In this document: positions 1 through 5,635 of the stretch, in pieces
Layout of the letters: the number at the start of each line of letters is the position of its first letter
Position numbering within the stretch: the stretch's first letter is position 1
Assembly (NCBI GenBank): GCA_050249455.1
Contig: JBFWQM010000304.1
Coordinates: 1-5,635 of the forward strand
DNA: 5,635 bases
DNA from: JBFWQM01 sp050249455
GTDB taxonomy: Bacteria; Pseudomonadota; Alphaproteobacteria; MPNO01; VGEU01
Direction of reading: 5' to 3'
Notes under the pieces: generated by a model
What the model was told of the DNA's origin: nothing
What the model saw: the letters and a program-made list of their open reading frames with translations, nothing else
Database searches by the model: none
Position numbers and translations under genes: made by a program

Positions 1-1498
1 GGTACTTGCCGAAGCCGTGGAAGTTGGTGTCGAGCTTGCGCGACAGGATGACGTGCGGCATGCGGTCGTCCTGGTCCTCGACCTCGCCGGCGTCGCAGAA
101 CGGGCCCCAGTAGAAGCCGACCGCGTCCTCCGCGTCCATGTCGAAGCGCCCGCCGCCGCCGCCCGCATTGACCGTCCCGGTCATGTTGGCGGTGTAGTAG
201 CCGCGGCGGTTCTCGCCGCCGACCGCGGGCACCACGTAGTTGCGCGAATGCGCCGCCTGCACGCCCTCGCGGTACGGGCTTGCGAACAGCATCTTGGCGC
301 CGATCGTGTAGAGGTTCTGGGTGATGAAGGCGCAGGCCGACGGCGAGTTGCCGTGCGCGACCTCGTCGGTCGAGTTGACCATCGACGGCCCCTCGATCAG
401 GTAGCGCACCGGCTCCAGCAGCCCGGCGTTGGGCATCAGCCCGCGGTAGAAATAGGAGAACAGGTAGACGGCGGTGACCGCCCGCGACAGGTGCCAGGAG
501 CCGTGGAACGGCCCGATGCCGGTCTGCGGCGACACGCCCTGGACCAGGACCGTGAGCGAGTCGCCCTCCTTGAAGACGGTGAGCGGGATGCGGGTCAGGC
601 CCAGGTAGTTGCCGTGCTCGTCGTTGAAGATGACGGCGCGGAAGGTGCCGTCGTTGACCTCGCGCAGCCGCGCCCGCGCGTCCTGCTCGCCCTTGAGCAG
701 GATGCGCCGCATGCAGCCCACCACGATCTCCGGACCGCGCCGCTCGACCTCGCGCAGCAAACGCTGGCGGATCTGCATCATCGTGGCGACGCGCGACTTC
801 AGGTCGGCGATGAACACGAACGGGTTGCGCACCGACCCGCCCATCATGTCGAGGACGTCCTGGTTGAGCATGAAGTCGGAGCCGATGCGCATCGCCGGGA
901 TGTGCAGCCCCTCCTCGTAGCGCGACTTGGCCTTCGGCGCGAAGCCGCCGGGGGTGGTCGAGCCGGTCTCGCCCTGGTGGCCGCCGACCTCGGCCCAGGC
1001 GACCAGCTCGCCCTTCCAGAAGATCGGCATGGCGGTGAACATGTCGAAGACGTGGACGCCGCCGCCCAGTTCGTCGTTGAAGAAATAGATGTCGCCGTCC
1101 TGCAGCCCCACCGTCGGGTGCGGCCGGTAGTACTTGTTGATGTACTTGATCTGGCCGTTGTTCAGCAGGGTGTGGAAGTAGATGCCGGTGGCCACCGACA
1201 CCGGGTCGCCGGAGGCGGTGAAGATGCCGCAGTTCATGTCGCCGGTGATGATGCCCTCGGAGATCGACAGCGCCATGTAGACGTCGCGCGCCTCCTCCAC
1301 GATGGACGACAGCTTGTGGATCATCAGCTCGGCGTCGACCTCGCTGACCATGTCCATGCCGCGCGCCTCGATGTCGGTCACCGGCTCCAGGCCGTGGCAG
1401 ATCAGCTCCGGGTCGCAGCCCGGCCGCTTGTCGTAGACGTCCTTGTCGTAGACCAGTCCCTCGAACAGACGCGCCTGCGCATCGAACAGCTTACCCAT
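1..1498 (-). CDS. Hydantoinase B / acetone carboxylase alpha-subunit family protein (C-terminus cut by window edge)
   Basis: The first 499 residues are present and the frame is open to the left edge, so the stop is not seen. The protein resembles the HyuB/acetone carboxylase alpha family (N-methylhydantoinase B, 5-oxoprolinase and ATP-dependent ketone carboxylases such as AcxB). Recognisable segments are GIITGDMNCGIFTASGD (82-98), the glycine-rich VHVFDMFTAMPIF region (148-160) and GGHQGETGSTTPGGF (172-186). His149, Asp152 and His174 have the same spacing I recall for the Mn ligands of acetone carboxylase alpha (His150, Asp153, His175), so a metal site is likely. Family members act in cytoplasmic complexes with a HyuA-like ATPase subunit; none is visible here and it may lie to the left. 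The ATG at 1496-1498 follows a good Shine-Dalgarno, GAGGG, six bases upstream on the minus strand. The family assignment is strong. The substrate (hydantoin, oxoproline, acetone, acetophenone) cannot be decided from this fragment. Confidence 0.9.
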   Translation of the reverse strand, partial: MGKLFDAQARLFEGLVYDKDVYDKRPGCDPELICHGLEPVTDIEARGMDMVSEVDAELMIHKLSSIVEEARDVYMALSISEGIITGDMNCGIFTASGDPVSVATGIYFHTLLNNGQIKYINKYYRPHPTVGLQDGDIYFFNDELGGGVHVFDMFTAMPIFWKGELVAWAEVGGHQGETGSTTPGGFAPKAKSRYEEGLHIPAMRIGSDFMLNQDVLDMMGGSVRNPFVFIADLKSRVATMMQIRQRLLREVERRGPEIVVGCMRRILLKGEQDARARLREVNDGTFRAVIFNDEHGNYLGLTRIPLTVFKEGDSLTVLVQGVSPQTGIGPFHGSWHLSRAVTAVYLFSYFYRGLMPNAGLLEPVRYLIEGPSMVNSTDEVAHGNSPSACAFITQNLYTIGAKMLFASPYREGVQAAHSRNYVVPAVGGENRRGYYTANMTGTVNAGGGGGRFDMDAEDAVGFYWGPFCDAGEVEDQDDRMPHVILSRKLDTNFHGFGKY

Positions 1499-1514
1499 CT
1501 CTCTCCCTCGCACG

Positions 1515-1530
1515 CGGCGGCAGGCCGCCG
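1515..1530 (-). promoter_or_regulatory. GC-rich hairpin in the presumed 5' leader of the carboxylase-like gene
   Basis: CGGCGG (1515-1520) and CCGCCG (1525-1530) are perfectly complementary across a four-base loop, giving a six-pair all-GC stem. In the minus-strand transcript it would end about six bases before the GAGGG ribosome binding site. Such a stem could affect translation start or mRNA stability. In DNA this rich in GC it could also arise by chance, so a regulatory role is only inferred. Confidence 0.25.
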
Positions 1531-1555
1531 TCTTCTTCCTCGGTCTCGCCCGCCG

Positions 1556-1610
1556 GATGTTCCGGCACCGGCGGCAGCTGCGGCCGGATCATACAGATGT
1601 TCCGGCGCCG
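1556..1610. repeat. 15-bp imperfect direct repeat with a 40-bp period
   Basis: GATGTTCCGGCACCG at 1556-1570 recurs as GATGTTCCGGCGCCG at 1596-1610, with 14 of 15 bases identical and starts exactly 40 bp apart (close to four helical turns). The first copy also sits in a small inverted repeat, GCCGG (1552-1556) with CCGGC (1562-1566). Paired sites on the same face of the helix in a divergent promoter region would suit a DNA-binding regulator, but no regulator gene is visible in the window. Confidence 0.5.
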
Positions 1611-1754
1611 AACCGTAGCGCGCTTTTGTTTTTCCGAAAGGGGAATCGGCGCATGGCGCCGCGACCGCCGCCGGATAAGGCGACCGATGACGCCGGATGC
1701 CGCGCCGCCAGATTTCACGGCGACGTTCATCTTCTCGCAAGTCCATCGCCCGAG

Positions 1755-1775
1755 AATATTAAATAGCTAACAAAT
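1755..1775. promoter_or_regulatory. AT-rich island, probable promoter core upstream of the glycosyltransferase-like gene
   Basis: About 17 of 21 bases are A or T, in sharp contrast with the GC-rich surroundings. It contains AATATT (1755-1760) and TATTAA (1757-1762, a four-of-six match to the -10 consensus), 35-55 bases before the ATG at 1812. No good -35 hexamer is found at the right spacing. The island could serve the plus-strand gene, the minus-strand gene or both. The call rests on base composition and position. Confidence 0.3.
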
Positions 1776-1811
1776 GAACGCCGGCCCGATCGCGATGCGG
1801 GCGGGTTAATC

Positions 1812-3272
1812 ATGCCTCCATTCGTTGCCGATACGCTCCCGAGAGCCGCCGCACCCGGGTCGCGGCATGGCCTGGCTTTGGGATCGCGTGGTTTGACACC
1901 GACGACTTTGAGGACGACGGCGGCGCTATTCCTGTTCTCGCTGCTCACCTTCGCGGCGCTGACCCCGCAGGATCCGCAGAATGCCCAGGCGGTCAGCCGC
2001 TTCGCCCTCACCTTGTCGATCGTCGAGCGCGGCACCATCGAGATCTCGCCGTTCGCCCCATACACGATCGACAAGTCGGCCTACGGCACGCGGCGCTATA
2101 CCGACAAGCCGCCGGGCCACCCTTTCCTCGCGGTGCCGGGCGCCGTAGCGGCGCAGCGGCTGTTCGGGCCCCTCGGCGATTCGGTGGACCCCAGCACCGC
2201 CTCCTTCCGCCGACACATCGCGGCGACGACGGTCCTGACCAACGGCGTGATTTCGGCGGCCGCCGTCGTCATGCTCTTCCTCGTCGCGCTTCGGCTCGGC
2301 GCGACCCGCGAGGGGGCGCTGTTCGGCGCGGTGTCCCTGGCCGCGGCGACGCCCTTCCTGGGCTGGTCGACCGCCTTCTTCGCCCACTCGGTCACCGCGA
2401 GCATGCTCGCCTTCGGCTTCGGCTGGATCGTCATCGCGTTCACCGGGCCGCCGCCGCGCCCCAGGCCGGTGCCGGCGGCCGCGCTCCTCGGGCTGCTGCT
2501 CGGCTATACGCTGGTCGTGGACCTCACCGCGGCGCCGCTGGTCGCCGTCGCGGGGCTGTGCGCGCTGGCCGCCGCCCGGCAGAAGCCGTGGCGCGAGGCG
2601 GCTGCCACGGCGGCGGCGCTGGCCGGCGGCGGCGCGATTGGCCTCGCCCCCCTCCTGGCCTACAACCAGTTCGCGTTCGATTCCCCGTTCAGGCTCGGCT
2701 ACGCCGCCGTCGTCGGGTTCGAAGGCATGCGCACCGGCTTCTTCGGCATCGCCTGGCCTGATCCCGAGGTCGCGCTGGAGCTCGTGTTCGGCCTCTATCG
2801 CGGCCTGCTGCCGGTGTCGCCGGTCCTCGCCCTGGTGCCGCTGGGCGTCTGGCGGCTGTGGCGGCGGCGCGAGCTGCGTCCGGCGGCGGCGGTCATCGTC
2901 CTCGCCTTCGCGATCCACCTCTGCATCAACGCCGGCTATCACTATTGGGACGGCGGCTGGTCGACGGGACCGCGCCACATGACCGCGGCGCTGCCTTTTC
3001 TGGCGATGGCGCTGGCCTTCGCCTGGCCGAACCGCATGCGCGGCGTGTCGCTCGCGCTGCTGGCGGTGAGTGCGGCGATCTCGCTCGCCTGCGCCGCCGC
3101 GTCGATGTTCAGCCCCGAAGACGTCGGCTTCCCCCTGCTGGAGTATGTCCTGCCGAACCTGCTGCGCCCGGGCGTGCCGGTGCGGCTGGCCGTCGCGCTC
3201 GCCATCTGGGCGGTCGCGCTCCTGGTGTGGCAGCGAAGCGCGGCGCGTTCCGCGCGGCCGAGCATCGCCTAG
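1812..3272 (+). CDS. Polytopic membrane protein, GT-C-type glycosyltransferase-like
   Basis: This 486-residue protein is highly hydrophobic, with roughly ten to twelve membrane segments (for example near 35-52, 140-162, 193-212, 220-256, 265-283, 357-374, 391-405, 410-430 and 456-474). Its layout resembles GT-C enzymes that transfer sugars from polyprenyl-phosphate donors in the inner membrane. The first extramembrane loop carries acidic residues (Asp54 in QDPQNAQ) and a TDKPPGHPFLAVP motif (97-109). Later motifs are YNQFAFDSPFRLGY (284-297) and HYWDGGWSTGPRHM (377-390), typical of uncharacterised GT39/ArnT-like membrane proteins. The donor and acceptor are unknown. The ATG at 1812 has only a weak GGGCGGG-like ribosome binding site, and a TTG at codon 28 is an alternative start that keeps every membrane segment. 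An outer-membrane barrel gene follows on the same strand after 133 bp. Membrane topology is clear; the enzymatic role is a family-level inference. Confidence 0.8.
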   Translation: MPPFVADTLPRAAAPGSRHGLALGSRGLTPTTLRTTAALFLFSLLTFAALTPQDPQNAQAVSRFALTLSIVERGTIEISPFAPYTIDKSAYGTRRYTDKPPGHPFLAVPGAVAAQRLFGPLGDSVDPSTASFRRHIAATTVLTNGVISAAAVVMLFLVALRLGATREGALFGAVSLAAATPFLGWSTAFFAHSVTASMLAFGFGWIVIAFTGPPPRPRPVPAAALLGLLLGYTLVVDLTAAPLVAVAGLCALAAARQKPWREAAATAAALAGGGAIGLAPLLAYNQFAFDSPFRLGYAAVVGFEGMRTGFFGIAWPDPEVALELVFGLYRGLLPVSPVLALVPLGVWRLWRRRELRPAAAVIVLAFAIHLCINAGYHYWDGGWSTGPRHMTAALPFLAMALAFAWPNRMRGVSLALLAVSAAISLACAAASMFSPEDVGFPLLEYVLPNLLRPGVPVRLAVALAIWAVALLVWQRSAARSARPSIA

Positions 3273-3405
3273 CGGACGCGGCGCGGATTCCGTCCCGATC
3301 GACGGGCCTGCGACCTTGTCGCCGCTTTACCGGCGTTCGCCTTTGTCGTATTCGTTTGGGCTGGAAGGAACTGGTTTCATTGAGCGAATCCGGGGCGGGG
3401 GTCTC

Positions 3406-4185
3406 ATGGTCGCCACGAATACGGCACGGTCGGTGCGGCGGGCGGTCGCCTGGCTGGTGGGCGCGGCATGCATTGGCGCGGCGATGCCGGCGGCGGCGGA
3501 AAGCTACCTCTACGGCTACTTCGGCCAAGCGTGGACCGGCGACACCGACCTGACCCTGCGCCAGCCGTCGCGCGGCAACGACGTCACCTTCAGCGACGTG
3601 GAGTTCGTGGACCGGTCCTTCGAGCGGCCGTGGTACTACGGCTTCAAGGCCGGCCATTATTTCGAGGGCCTGCCGTGGTTCGGCCTCGAGCTCGAGTTCT
3701 TCCACTTCAAGGCCTACGCGCTGGACGACAAGATCTATCCGGTCAGCGGCACCCGCAGCGGCGCGCCGATCGGCGGCAGCGTGCGGATGGACACCATCGT
3801 CCAGAGCTTCAACATCAGCCACGGCGTCAATGTCATCTCGCTGAACGCGCTCGCCCGCCACGGCTTCATGCCGAGCGCGCGGTTCCCGCACGGCCGGCTG
3901 CAGGCCTATGGCGGCGTCGGCCTGGGCGCGGTGATCAACCATGCCGAGGCGGTGATGGACGGCCTCGAATCCGGCAGCTACCAGCTCGACGATTCGCCGA
4001 GCTACCAGGTGCTGCTCGGCTTCCGCTTCTTCCCGATCGACCTTGGGCTGACCTGGGGCAACCCGGCGATCTTCGCCGAGTACAAGTTCACCCACATTAC
4101 CCCCGACTTCGACATCAACCAGGGGTCGGGCGAGGTCACGTTCAATACCCACCACATCGTCTTCGGCCTGGGCTGGCACTTCTAA
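3406..4185 (+). CDS. Outer-membrane beta-barrel protein, function unknown
   Basis: The product is 259 residues. A signal peptide (basic Arg8/Arg11/Arg12, hydrophobic 13-26, AxA site at 29-31) predicts cleavage before Glu32 and a mature protein of about 228 residues. The mature part alternates hydrophobic and polar residues in aromatic-rich strands, such as SYLYGYFGQAW (33-43), WYYGFKAGHYF (76-86) and FGLELEFFHFKAY (92-104). It ends in IVFGLGWHF, with the C-terminal Phe expected of a BAM-complex recognition signal. Size fits an eight-stranded OmpA/PagL-like barrel. I recognise no catalytic motif and assign no enzyme activity. A longer in-frame reading exists back to 3070, but it overlaps the upstream gene, and the ATG at 3406 places the signal peptide at the N-terminus, so it is preferred. 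A GGGGG run four bases upstream may act as a ribosome binding site. A weak promoter-like pair, TTTACC (3326) and TATTCG (3349), lies in the 133-bp gap. Confidence 0.85.
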   Translation: MVATNTARSVRRAVAWLVGAACIGAAMPAAAESYLYGYFGQAWTGDTDLTLRQPSRGNDVTFSDVEFVDRSFERPWYYGFKAGHYFEGLPWFGLELEFFHFKAYALDDKIYPVSGTRSGAPIGGSVRMDTIVQSFNISHGVNVISLNALARHGFMPSARFPHGRLQAYGGVGLGAVINHAEAVMDGLESGSYQLDDSPSYQVLLGFRFFPIDLGLTWGNPAIFAEYKFTHITPDFDINQGSGEVTFNTHHIVFGLGWHF

Positions 4186-5123
4186 CGAAGGGACGCCTGG
4201 CGCGGCCGACCGCCCAAGGTCACCAGCACGATCCCCGCGATGATGAGCGCGAAGCCGACGACCAGGGTGACGGTCAGCGTCTCGCCGAGCACCGCCGCCC
4301 CGAGCAGGAGCGCGAGGACCGGCGCGCCGAGATAGCCGATCGAAGCGGTGATCGGCGACAGCGCGCGCATCGCGCCGTTGGCGGTCCAGATGCCGCCCAT
4401 GGTCAGCACCGGGCCGGCCAACACCATCAGCCCGATCGCCTGCGCCGTCCACACCGTCGTCTGGTCGCCCTCGACGATCTCCGCCGCCAGGCTGGTGACC
4501 AGGGCCGCGCAGCCGATCTGCCACGGCACCAGCTGCAGCGGCGACAGGTTCCAGCGGTGGTAGTAGCGCAGGTAGATCATCGCGATCGCCCAGCATGCCG
4601 CCGTCAGCATCAGGAGGACGTTGCCCAGCACGACCTCGCCGTCCGACCAGTCGAAGTCGAGCGGGTTGAACAGCACGACCAGCCCGGCGAGCCCCAGCGC
4701 GAGGCCGGCCGAGCGCGCCCGGTTCAGCCGTTCCCCCATCACGAAGACGGCGAACGGCGTCACCCACAGCGGCGTGGTGTAGCCCAGCAGCGCCGCCCGC
4801 CCCGCCCCGACGAACTGCAGCCCGAACATTGCGAGGCTCAGATAGCAGCCGATCATGAACACGCCGACGGTCAGGATGGCGCCGGCGTCCTGCCGCATTG
4901 GCAGGCGGAGCTGCCCGATCGCCGCCAGCAGCGCCGCGATGGCCACCGTCGCGGTGATCATCCGCCACGCCCCGAACCACAACGGCGGCTGGGTCAGCGC
5001 TGCGACCCGCATCACCGGCCACAGCAGGGCGTAGTTGACCACGCAGATGACGAGGAACGTCCAGCCGAGGCGGCTTTCTGCCGCTGCCACGGCCGCCGCA
5101 GGTTGCGTCTCGCTGTCGGCCAT
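4182..5123 (-). CDS. EamA/DMT-superfamily transporter (RhaT/YdcZ-like drug/metabolite exporter)
   Basis: This 313-residue protein has about ten hydrophobic segments arranged as two EamA repeats, the usual length and design of the drug/metabolite transporter superfamily in the inner membrane. The first repeat covers about 20-152 and ends with a typical GRAALLGYTTPLWVTPFAVFVMGERL stretch (split here: GRAALLGYTTPLW 108-120, then VMGERL 128-133). The second covers about 164-304 and includes SPITASIGYLGAPVLALLLG (256-275) with a conserved Gly-Glu at 280-281. Family members export amino acids, metabolites or drugs; the substrate here is unknown. The start at 5121-5123 (MADSETQP) was chosen because the upstream in-frame extension to 5336 has a non-membrane, Arg/Ser-rich shadow composition and would overlap the divergent AMP-ligase gene. 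AGGA lies close upstream. The stop overlaps that of the convergent barrel gene. Confidence 0.93.
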   Translation of the reverse strand: MADSETQPAAAVAAAESRLGWTFLVICVVNYALLWPVMRVAALTQPPLWFGAWRMITATVAIAALLAAIGQLRLPMRQDAGAILTVGVFMIGCYLSLAMFGLQFVGAGRAALLGYTTPLWVTPFAVFVMGERLNRARSAGLALGLAGLVVLFNPLDFDWSDGEVVLGNVLLMLTAACWAIAMIYLRYYHRWNLSPLQLVPWQIGCAALVTSLAAEIVEGDQTTVWTAQAIGLMVLAGPVLTMGGIWTANGAMRALSPITASIGYLGAPVLALLLGAAVLGETLTVTLVVGFALIIAGIVLVTLGGRPRQASLR

Positions 5124-5157
5124 GGTCCTGGAAAGTGCTCGCGAAGGGAGGCGCAGT

Positions 5158-5180
5158 CTCCCGCGATCGCATCGCGAGAG
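5158..5180. repeat. Imperfect palindrome in the divergent spacer, candidate operator
   Basis: CGCGAT (5162-5167) and ATCGCG (5171-5176) form a perfect inverted repeat around the three bases CGC. Beyond one mismatch (5161/5177) the symmetry continues with CTC (5158-5160) and GAG (5178-5180), giving nine of ten paired positions per arm. It lies between two divergent genes and just upstream of a promoter-like element at 5186, a suitable place for a repressor or activator dimer. It could also form a hairpin in the leader of the minus-strand transporter mRNA. Confidence 0.4.
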
Positions 5181-5185
5181 CAAGC

Positions 5186-5214
5186 TTGACCGCGTTCGCG
5201 CAGGTTCCGAAAAT
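5186..5214 (+). promoter_or_regulatory. Candidate sigma-70 promoter for the AMP-ligase gene, possibly giving a leaderless mRNA
   Basis: TTGACC (5186-5191) matches the -35 consensus at five of six positions. GAAAAT (5209-5214) matches the -10 consensus at four of six, with the optimal 17-base spacer. Transcription would start about seven bases after the -10, at or beside the A of the ATG at 5221. No Shine-Dalgarno sequence lies at the usual distance before that ATG, which fits a leaderless transcript. The -10 match is imperfect, so this remains a prediction. Confidence 0.35.
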
Positions 5215-5220
5215 CCGCGC

Positions 5221-5635
5221 ATGACAAACGAGGCTTCCGTCGCCACCACGGCCTGGCCGCCTGCCGCCGAGCCGTTCATCCCGTTCGAATCCGTCCGTTC
5301 GCTGCTGAGGAAGTACCGCGACCGCCATCCCGGCAAGCGCGCGGTCTACGACCTCGACCAGGACCGCGGCATCACCTGGGCGGAGATGGATGACCTCACC
5401 GCCGGCATCTGCCGCTTCCTGGCCCGCCGCGGGGTCGGGCGCGGCGACCGCATCGTCATCCTGTCGGACGAGCGGCTGGAGAAGATCGTCCTGATGATCG
5501 CGGCATGGCGGCTGGGCGCGGTCGCCTGCCCGTTCCACACCGAGATCAGCCTCGACCACCTGCGCTTCATCCTGACCACGATCGAGCCCCGGTACGTCCT
5601 GTGGCACGACAGCCTGGACGGCCCCTCGCTCACCG
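5221..5635 (+). CDS. AMP-dependent acyl-CoA synthetase/ligase, N-terminal part (cut by window edge)
   Basis: The frame runs open from the ATG at 5221 to the right edge, giving 138 complete codons. The sequence matches the start of the adenylate-forming (AMP-binding, ANL) family: GITWAEMDDLTAGICRFLA (50-68), the RRGVGRGDRIVIL turn (69-81), then LEKIVLMIAAWRLGAVACPF (86-105) and LRFILTTIEPRYVLW (114-128). Such enzymes activate a carboxylic acid with ATP and usually form its CoA thioester in the cytoplasm. The ATP-binding and catalytic motifs lie downstream, out of view, so the substrate and subfamily cannot be assigned. Where many relatives have a Pro-Asn pair after the beta strand, this protein has Ser-Asp-Glu (82-84). 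No alternative start codon lies in frame nearby upstream, and no Shine-Dalgarno precedes the ATG. It is divergent from the DMT transporter across a 97-bp spacer. Confidence 0.85.
   Translation, partial: MTNEASVATTAWPPAAEPFIPFESVRSLLRKYRDRHPGKRAVYDLDQDRGITWAEMDDLTAGICRFLARRGVGRGDRIVILSDERLEKIVLMIAAWRLGAVACPFHTEISLDHLRFILTTIEPRYVLWHDSLDGPSLT

Larger units (their letters stand above)
1499..1811. promoter_or_regulatory. Divergent intergenic region between the carboxylase-like and glycosyltransferase-like genes
   Basis: These 313 bases separate two divergently transcribed start codons and should carry promoters for both. I find no convincing protein gene here. The visible structures are a hairpin next to the minus-strand ribosome binding site (1515-1530), a 15-bp direct repeat (1556-1570 and 1596-1610), four copies of GCCGGAT on the plus strand (starting at 1552, 1583, 1670 and 1692), a T-rich stretch at 1624-1633, and an AT-rich island at 1755-1775. 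On the minus strand TATGAT (1593 down to 1588) resembles a -10 box, but no matching -35 sits at the usual distance. No complete sigma-70 promoter can be named with confidence. Confidence 0.6.

Noticed and set aside
17..1618. Long plus-strand open frame (533 codons) opposite the carboxylase-like gene
   Set aside because: Its protein is rich in Arg, Asp, His and Val with no recognisable domain. It is an antisense shadow of a GC-rich gene, in which stop codons are scarce.
1624..1633. T-rich stretch considered as the tail of an intrinsic terminator
   Set aside because: No stable stem directly precedes it, and no gene on the plus strand ends nearby.
1926..2978. Minus-strand open frame of 350 codons opposite the glycosyltransferase-like gene
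   Set aside because: Very Arg/Glu/Gly-rich, typical of an antisense shadow; the plus-strand frame has coherent membrane segments and motifs.
3320..3335. Small hairpin CGCCG-CTTTAC-CGGCG after the glycosyltransferase-like gene, considered as a terminator
   Set aside because: The stem is only five pairs and no run of T follows, so it does not qualify as an intrinsic terminator.
3070..3405. N-terminal extension of the barrel protein
   Set aside because: It overlaps the end of the glycosyltransferase-like gene, has an Arg/Ser/Pro-rich shadow composition and would bury the signal peptide inside the protein.
3468..5189. Plus-strand open frame of 573 codons across the barrel and transporter genes
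   Set aside because: The product is Arg/Gln/His-rich without domains, and the overlapping barrel frame has a signal peptide and C-terminal Phe.
5124..5336. N-terminal extension of the DMT transporter
   Set aside because: It overlaps the divergent AMP-ligase gene and adds 71 residues without a membrane segment; family members normally begin shortly before the first helix.
3109..5607. Minus-strand open frame of 832 codons spanning the barrel, transporter and ligase genes
   Set aside because: It crosses three well-supported genes in the wrong frame and has low-complexity Arg/Ala/Gly/Asp composition. The transporter frame on the same strand has clear membrane segments and family motifs.

Overview
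The window looks like ordinary chromosomal DNA from a GC-rich Gram-negative bacterium. The GC-rich codon third positions and an outer-membrane beta-barrel gene with a cleavable signal peptide fit an alphaproteobacterium, but no rRNA or other phylogenetic marker is present, so this is an inference. I see no tRNA, rRNA, CRISPR array, insertion sequence, phage gene or attachment site.

Layout: positions 1-1498 (minus) hold the N-terminal 499 codons of a hydantoinase B / acetone carboxylase alpha-subunit family protein; its C-terminus lies beyond the left edge. A 313-bp divergent intergenic region (1499-1811) follows, with an AT-rich island, a 15-bp direct repeat and a GC hairpin just before the carboxylase ribosome binding site. 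Positions 1812-3272 (plus) encode a polytopic membrane protein with GT-C glycosyltransferase-like motifs. Positions 3406-4185 (plus) encode a secreted, probably eight-stranded outer-membrane barrel. Positions 4182-5123 (minus) encode a ten-helix EamA/DMT-type transporter, convergent with the barrel gene and overlapping it by four bases through interleaved stop codons. After a 97-bp divergent spacer, 5221-5635 (plus) is the N-terminal part of an AMP-forming acyl-CoA synthetase/ligase that runs off the right edge.

The genes do not form one pathway. The glycosyltransferase-like and barrel genes share a strand and both concern the envelope, but a 133-bp gap separates them. The carboxylase-like and AMP-ligase genes could both serve catabolism of a ketone or acid, but three unrelated genes lie between them and the link is speculative. 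No new multi-gene system is evident. The better leads are small: the stop-codon overlap at 4182-4185, a possible leaderless promoter before the AMP ligase, an imperfect palindrome beside it, and the repeats in the 1499-1811 region.
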